Below the pieces are notes generated by a model. The model did not search any database and was not told the origin of the DNA. It saw nothing but the letters and a program-made list of their open reading frames with translations. A DNA stretch of 44,753 nt from Fibrobacterota bacterium (GTDB taxonomy: Bacteria; Fibrobacterota; Fibrobacteria; UBA11236), in NCBI GenBank assembly GCA_028287505.1, contig JAQBPN010000126.1, positions 1 to 44,753 of the forward strand, in the 5' to 3' direction. This document shows, one piece after another, positions 41,401 through 44,753 of the stretch; position 1 is the first letter of the stretch; every line of letters starts with the position of its first letter. The translations under genes were made by a program, and so were the position numbers.

Positions 41401-41501
41401 CGCACGCGCACGGCGCCGATCTCGATGATTTCGTCGGTGTCGCGTTCGAGACCGGTGGTCTCCAGATCGAAGGCGACGAAATCCCTTAAAGGGTTCAACA
41501 T
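38430..41501 (-). CDS. dinG: DinG-type protein: DEDDh exonuclease fused to a degenerate XPD-like helicase
   Basis: A 1023-residue protein. The N-terminal DnaQ-like 3'-5' exonuclease is intact: D12 and E14 (FDLETTG), D97 (AHNSDFD), H151 and D156 (HRALPD). The rest follows the DinG/XPD layout with DEAH at 465-468, but the Walker A site reads ESEPGTGRML, with Arg at the lysine position (R295) and Met for Ser/Thr; the four iron-sulfur cysteines that should lie before the DEAH box are missing; and motif VI is QELNRLPRR. A long low-complexity insert follows the DEAH region and a triple 7-residue repeat (GGAPVKA, SEAPGKA, GGAPGKE) lies near residues 745-765. Exonuclease-fused DinG proteins of Firmicutes also lack the cluster. 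Probably a nuclease, not a helicase. GGAG lies 9 bases before the ATG. Confidence 0.92.
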   Translation of the reverse strand: MLNPLRDFVAFDLETTGLERDTDEIIEIGAVRVRGGVIEDRMSCLLKAEKALTPLVESLTGISKEMLEAARDPKECIEEFLRFAGGLPLVAHNSDFDSAFLEHALSKVAMPPLANPVFDSLLLARVAWPAMGSHRLENLVEKLGIPPQKAHRALPDAEQSALLWLKAEEKLAGYSPATLAALGRVLAAGPSQWRDLLGGGQPAFGDAPDMIGANQGGQARESGTTAPGIPAAVPAKPVNASAESLFASGKVADTFAALGRPYQARARQTRMASLVERALKESRFLVAESEPGTGRMLACLVPALIQARARRRPVFVSVAGRGRQERIVTSELPLLENLLGGEVRVEPLKAPSNYVSPRKLAGILAHPETRLSREERLAILPLLTWLEGTRDGDIAGNMGFNHERNKLLWSKLASDSYASEPGSHAHAARERAARAHLVLITHDLFLDDLALDFALLPTYELIVFDEAHRLPEMGQARLGRDVSFFRLKHILQMIAQSKQDASGLLAELERTEGGSPVVETAAPADSRASAAPEETAANADAPEHEGEPAPETGVPESAIPAREPKTDLERLRLKVFEPERQLQKFFNKIAKHAAKRRKDGENRIRYADKLVVEFNAGPEAVIASLVEVEELLARLAPAREDLSQGLRKTADLLRAFRSDLEHLAHPSGTGEVFWIEDFPNPHRALIRSAPLEIGTLLAEKLYPQMDAVVFASSAVALGDEFKFFCRQIGLETAFPDRLKTALVRAGGAPVKASEAPGKAGGAPGKEGRERDERPDPIFLAKFSPVLSNNGALQTMGQILIRGLTRFPVPSFALFTHIGMLKQARGLLQEGLSKAGRMVLAQHVDGSRDNLLHLFRHRPDACLLGTESFVEALGEGDMFPEIVIVTKLPFPVPTEPLIAPHLERLQEAGQNPLYDYLLPCSILRLKQELNRLPRRPGRKLAIWIMDPRLATEKYARFYQRSLGRDAIVCDNEGDLLARTAALLRPELPAEGGSEAALAEAGVAGETSPAHEETRSGQEPGVFLF

Positions 41502-41544
41502 TCGGAATTCTCCATGGGAAGATCCGGCACGCCCGGAATCGGAA

Positions 41545-43164
41545 TCATTTCAGGGAACGAAGGAGTTGCTGGGCCCGCTTAAGGTTTTCTTCCGCGCCCT
41601 TGGGTTTGAGAGCCAGATATTGCTTGAGCTCGGCCTTGGCCTTGGCGCCGCCGGGGCCGTCGATTCTGCCGCCGCGCCGGAGTTGCTGTTGGGCCGCCAA
41701 CCAATGGTATTGCGCCTGGTTCTCCCGCGTCATCTTTTTCAGCCAGGGTTGGATGCGCGCCAGTTCCGTTTCGGAAAGGTTGAACATCTCCTGGTCCTGG
41801 AGGATTTCCGTCTTGAGCAGGGCGATGGTGGGGTGGAAGGAATAGTCCAGGGCCTTATTGACCAGGAGCAGGGCGTTGCCGGGATCGTTCTTGTCGCGGA
41901 GGCTGGCCTTGGCCAGGGAATAGTATCCGCGCTGCTGGTCCTTGAGAGGAAGCGCCTTTATCTTGCGTTCGTCATCCGAAGTGATGGAGGCGCGTTCCGA
42001 CTGCTCCGCGTCCGTGGCCGGTTCCTTACGGCCCGCAGCGTTGGCGGGGGCCTGGGCAGATGGCGCGGCGGCGGCGGTTGAATTGGGCGCGCGGACCGCG
42101 GCGGATTCGTTGGCGGCGGCCGGCTTGGCTTTGCCGCCCTGCAAAGCCTGGAAGGCGAACCAGGCCGCGCCGGCCAGGGCCAGCGCCGCCACGCCTTTGG
42201 CGATCCGGTTGCGCCAAGGGGTTTCTTCCGGCAGGAGGGCGCGGAACTCGGCGGTGGTGAATTGCCCCCGGGTCAGGAAATCGTGCAGCACGGCCGCGGG
42301 CGGGGCGTCCCCATGGTAGAGCTTGTAGATGGGCCGCAGGGCGCCGAGCATCTGGGACGCGTCCTGGTAGCGGTTCGCGGCCTCGCGGGCGAGCGCCTTG
42401 CGGACGATCTGCAGCACCGAGGCGTCGCTGCCGCGCCAATCCTGATCCAAGTCCACGATGTTCCAGCGCAGGATGTTTTCCAGCACCTGGGTCTTGTTGT
42501 TTCCCGGAAAAGGGCGGTAGCCCTTGTGCAGTTCGAAGAACATCACGCCCAGGGAGAATACGTCTATGCTGCGGGTGCTCAACTCGCCGCGCAGCCGCTC
42601 CGGGGCCATATAGGCCACGCTGCCGCTGATATGCTGGGTCTGCGTCATCAGATCCGCGCCCACCTTAGCCACGCCGAAGTCGCAGATGACCGGCTGCCCG
42701 TTCTTGCGCACCATGATGTTTTCCGGCTTGAGATCCCGATGGATGACTCCGTCCAGGACGGTTTCCCCGAAGGTCAGCCGGGCCCTGTGCGCGTGCTCCA
42801 TGCCTTCCAGCACCGCTTGCACGATGGCGATGGTGACGGAGAGCGGAAAGCTCTTGCGCTTTTCCAGGTACTGCCGCAGGCTCAGGCCGTCGATGTACTC
42901 CATCTCGATCTGGAGCTTGGAGGAGGTCTGCGTCACGTCGAACACCTGCACGATGGCGGGATGCTTGAGATGGGCCGAGACCTGGGCTTCCATCTTGAAT
43001 TTGCTCCGGCGCTTGGCGTCCAGCATCATGTCGTGGTGCAGGATCTTGAGGACGCGCAACTCGCCCAGGGCGATGTGGCGGGCCAGGTATACCGTGGCGG
43101 ACGCGCCCTGTCCGAGGAGCTTGACGATATCGTAGCGGGTATCGGTCGCCTCGGAGAGCATCAT
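41545..43164 (-). CDS. Transmembrane serine/threonine protein kinase with C-terminal helical domain
   Basis: A 539-residue protein. The kinase domain occupies residues about 11-280: P-loop GQGASATVY (18-26), K40 in VLKIL, HRDLKPEN (142-149) and DFG (162-164), then SVAYMAPERL, so it should be catalytically active. A single transmembrane helix (about 320-340, VAALALAGAAWFAFQAL) is followed by an Ala/Pro-rich linker and a C-terminal alpha-helical, TPR-like region (YYSLAKASLRDKNDPGNALLLVNKALDYS) on the other side of the membrane. This is the usual PknB layout with a helical sensor replacing PASTA repeats. Start ATG 43164, GAGAGG 9 bases upstream; 5 bases after the previous gene. Confidence 0.9.
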   Translation of the reverse strand: MMLSEATDTRYDIVKLLGQGASATVYLARHIALGELRVLKILHHDMMLDAKRRSKFKMEAQVSAHLKHPAIVQVFDVTQTSSKLQIEMEYIDGLSLRQYLEKRKSFPLSVTIAIVQAVLEGMEHAHRARLTFGETVLDGVIHRDLKPENIMVRKNGQPVICDFGVAKVGADLMTQTQHISGSVAYMAPERLRGELSTRSIDVFSLGVMFFELHKGYRPFPGNNKTQVLENILRWNIVDLDQDWRGSDASVLQIVRKALAREAANRYQDASQMLGALRPIYKLYHGDAPPAAVLHDFLTRGQFTTAEFRALLPEETPWRNRIAKGVAALALAGAAWFAFQALQGGKAKPAAANESAAVRAPNSTAAAAPSAQAPANAAGRKEPATDAEQSERASITSDDERKIKALPLKDQQRGYYSLAKASLRDKNDPGNALLLVNKALDYSFHPTIALLKTEILQDQEMFNLSETELARIQPWLKKMTRENQAQYHWLAAQQQLRRGGRIDGPGGAKAKAELKQYLALKPKGAEENLKRAQQLLRSLK

Positions 43165-43169
43165 GCCGG

Positions 43170-43673
43170 CTATACCTCTCCCTTGGCCACGGCCTCGATC
43201 AGGGCGAAGAACTCCTGCAGCCCGCTTCCCATCAGCATCCGTTTGGGGCCTTCGGGAATGAAGCTCTTCAGGCCTTTCAGGATATACAACGGGATCTCCA
43301 CCCGGCCGGATGCGTGCAATTCGTCGAGGATGGCTTCGTATTCGCCGCGGAAGAAATACACGGGAGAGCCTTCATGGTCCTCCTCGTCCAGGAGGATTTG
43401 CAGCCAGGTGGCCACCTCGATGCGCTCGCTGCCGTCGAAACTGATCTCGATGGTTTCCTCGGCGTTGTCCGGATCGATGCTGCTGTAAGCGATATCGTCG
43501 AGGACCCGCTGGGCCTGGTCCAGATTCGGCGGTGATACGAGCAAGTGGAATTTTTCCCCATTGCGTTCGTCCGGGCGCACGTGGCAAAGGATGCCGTGAT
43601 GGCTCAGGTATTTTTCAAGCCGCTCCAGCGAAGCACGTTCCACGCTGGAGGCGATGGGCACAAATTCATCCAT
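43170..43673 (-). CDS. DUF2007-like N-terminal domain protein
   Basis: A 167-residue soluble protein. Residues about 1-60 (VPIASSVERASLERLEKYLSHHGILCHVRP, then FHLLVSPPNLDQAQRVLDDI) fit DUF2007/putative signal-transducing ACT-like domains (pattern: helix with A-x-x-x-x-L-x-x-x-G-I-x-x, then a loop and L-x-V-P-x-x-x-x-x-A). The rest is an acidic alpha/beta region with no family I recognise. Start ATG 43673 is the first that gives the homologous region; the longer frame to 43763 has no supporting signal. It precedes the kinase by 5 bases and is therefore probably a partner of it. Confidence 0.72.
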   Translation of the reverse strand: MDEFVPIASSVERASLERLEKYLSHHGILCHVRPDERNGEKFHLLVSPPNLDQAQRVLDDIAYSSIDPDNAEETIEISFDGSERIEVATWLQILLDEEDHEGSPVYFFRGEYEAILDELHASGRVEIPLYILKGLKSFIPEGPKRMLMGSGLQEFFALIEAVAKGEV

Positions 43674-43772
43674 GATAAGCTCGGAAAGGTAGATTTTTCG
43701 GGCCTTTCCGCCCAAGTCGGAAGAAGGGTGACCGGACTCACTTGCGCCCGGTCCATGGCGCATTCGTCCCTG

Positions 43773-43802
43773 TTGGCGCCCTCTTAGCGCCTTCTTGGCG
43801 CC
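43773..43802. repeat. Short 11-base tandem repeat between genes
   Basis: TTGGCGCCCTC, TTAGCGCCTTC and TTGGCGCC follow each other directly (2.7 copies). GGCGCC is self-complementary, so several alternative small hairpins are possible. It lies between the Ig-like gene (ending 43809) and the DUF2007-like gene and may act in termination or processing. Confidence 0.5.
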
Positions 43803-43808
43803 GATTTT

Positions 43809-44753
43809 CTACCAGCCGGGAGGCCAGGAAAGCATGCGGACTCCGGAGGAATCGGCGGTTCCCGAGGGGGAAGAGGCTTTTTTGTTCAAGTCCCCGCGGT
43901 TCACGCCGCCGGCCTTCACGTCCACGGAATCGGCGAACAGGGCATAGGGTTCCTGGACGGCCCAGGGCGCCAGGCTGCCCGGGTTCCAGATGCCGTCCCC
44001 GTTGGAGTCCCGGAAATACTCCACGGCGTAATTGCCCTCGGGCAGGCTGTCGACGGTCACTTCCGCCGCGGCCGGGGTCACGCGGCTGTATTCCCAGGCG
44101 GATGGCTGGCTGCGGACCACCAGGCGGGATCCGTAGGCGGAGGGCGCCTGCTTGAATTTCACGGACCCCAGCTTGGCGGCGTCCGCCAGAGTGAAGGTGA
44201 CGATGGGGATCGTTTGCGGCGCTGTGGTTTTGGTCCGGCCCAGGGAATCCTTGGCCACCGCGGCCGCTCCCGGGACTTTCGGGTTGGCCGTCGCGGTATC
44301 GGCCGCTTTCCAGGCCAGGCTCAGCTTTTGGCCTTTCAGGGGAACCGTCAGGGTTACCTGCAGGGAGAATTCGTGATGGCTGACGCGCGCCAGCGACCAA
44401 GTTGCGGGAAGCGTGTCCACCTTCAGCACCAGGTTGGCGCGCAGCCGGGTCAAGGTGGTATCCGAAAGCAGGCGGGGATAATAGACGGTGAGGCCGCGGC
44501 TGGGGAGCAGATTGTCGACGGTCATGCGCGGGACCTCCCCGGACACTTTGCGCGGGCCCAGGAAGACCAGGTCCGGTTTCGCCGTGTCGACGGCGCGGCC
44601 CACTCGGAATGCGGCTTTATCGCGGGCCGTATCAACCAGGTTACCGTACAGATCCCTCAGGCCCAGGCAGAAGGCCACGTATTGGCTGTCCGCTTCCAGG
44701 GGCGCGGTCATCAGTTCGATTTCGCCGGTATTGGGATTGACGCAAACGTCCAG
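43809..44753 (-). CDS. Ig-like domain surface protein, C-terminal part (partial)
   Basis: The frame is open to the window edge, so the N-terminus lies outside. The visible 314 residues begin with VNPNTGEIELMTAPLEADSQYVAFCLGLRDLYGN, the end of an SbsA-type bacterial Ig-like domain, continue through Ala/Pro-rich beta-type segments and end with SLPEGNYAVEYFRDSNGDGIWNPGSLAPWAVQEPYALF, a pattern common at the C-terminal end of such lipoproteins in the FCB group. Probably an exported lipoprotein with structural or adhesive role, but without its N-terminus this cannot be confirmed. First gene of the minus-strand run that ends with dapF. Confidence 0.8.
   Translation of the reverse strand: MDVCVNPNTGEIELMTAPLEADSQYVAFCLGLRDLYGNLVDTARDKAAFRVGRAVDTAKPDLVFLGPRKVSGEVPRMTVDNLLPSRGLTVYYPRLLSDTTLTRLRANLVLKVDTLPATWSLARVSHHEFSLQVTLTVPLKGQKLSLAWKAADTATANPKVPGAAAVAKDSLGRTKTTAPQTIPIVTFTLADAAKLGSVKFKQAPSAYGSRLVVRSQPSAWEYSRVTPAAAEVTVDSLPEGNYAVEYFRDSNGDGIWNPGSLAPWAVQEPYALFADSVDVKAGGVNRGDLNKKASSPSGTADSSGVRMLSWPPGW

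Noticed and set aside
38475-41489. A 1004-codon open frame on the plus strand
   Set aside because: Antisense to the DinG-type gene, whose exonuclease motifs are unmistakable; the antisense product has no recognisable domain.

Overview
The window is a G+C-rich chromosomal segment from a motile, Gram-negative bacterium. Envelope genes (RND efflux, an LptE-like lipoprotein, beta-barrel proteins ending in aromatic residues) show an outer membrane, and a flagellar operon shows motility. A PorV/PorQ-like barrel, a secreted protein with a C-terminal domain resembling type IX sorting domains, and several serine/threonine kinases point to the FCB group; a flagellated relative of Fibrobacterota would fit. 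This placement is inference: there is no rRNA gene or other decisive marker in the window.

Layout. 1-4.8 kb (+): the end of an RND efflux operon (adaptor, pump, small lipoprotein) and a small Excalibur-domain protein. 4.9-9.4 kb (-): a PorV-like barrel with an inserted beta-propeller, a membrane-anchored cysteine/histidine protein, and the 23S rRNA methyltransferase RlmD. 9.5-12.8 kb: a DUF2167 membrane protein, a tiny Cys-rich protein, and a TPR plus periplasmic-binding fusion. 13.1-16.9 kb (-): a sigma-54 activator followed by a CHASE2-type receptor kinase. 17.0-18.5 kb (+): overlapping DinB-like and DHH phosphoesterase genes. 18.6-21.7 kb: a FlgM-like small protein, aspartate kinase, and a cyclic-nucleotide-binding/DUF4388 regulator. 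22.2-26.7 kb (+): flgJ-flgN-flgK-flgL behind a near-consensus sigma-54 promoter. 27.0-28.3 kb: a rhomboid protease and a small hypothetical gene. 28.4-34.3 kb (-): a visibly less G+C-rich block with three tandem paralogous outer-membrane barrels of unknown function and a DUF1080-type secreted protein. 34.6-37.1 kb: a thioesterase, a TPR protein, a STAS protein and a SPOR-like lipoprotein. 37.1-44.8 kb (-): a co-directional run comprising an Ig-like surface protein (partial), a DUF2007-like protein, a serine/threonine kinase, a DinG-type exonuclease/degenerate helicase, LptE and DapF.

The most notable signals are: (1) a family of long palindromic intergenic elements built from the 7-bp unit CGCCCGA, in three copies, two of which bracket the flagellar operon; (2) the sigma-54 promoter of that operon and a FlgM-like gene with a sigma-28-like -10 box; (3) a shared beta-type insert in FlgK and FlgL; (4) a FlgJ whose enzymatic half is a lytic transglycosylase; (5) a DinG homologue with an intact exonuclease but a decayed ATPase and no iron-sulfur cysteines; (6) a PorV-like barrel with a built-in propeller; and (7) the operon of three related barrels. 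No tRNA, rRNA, CRISPR array, transposase or prophage was seen.
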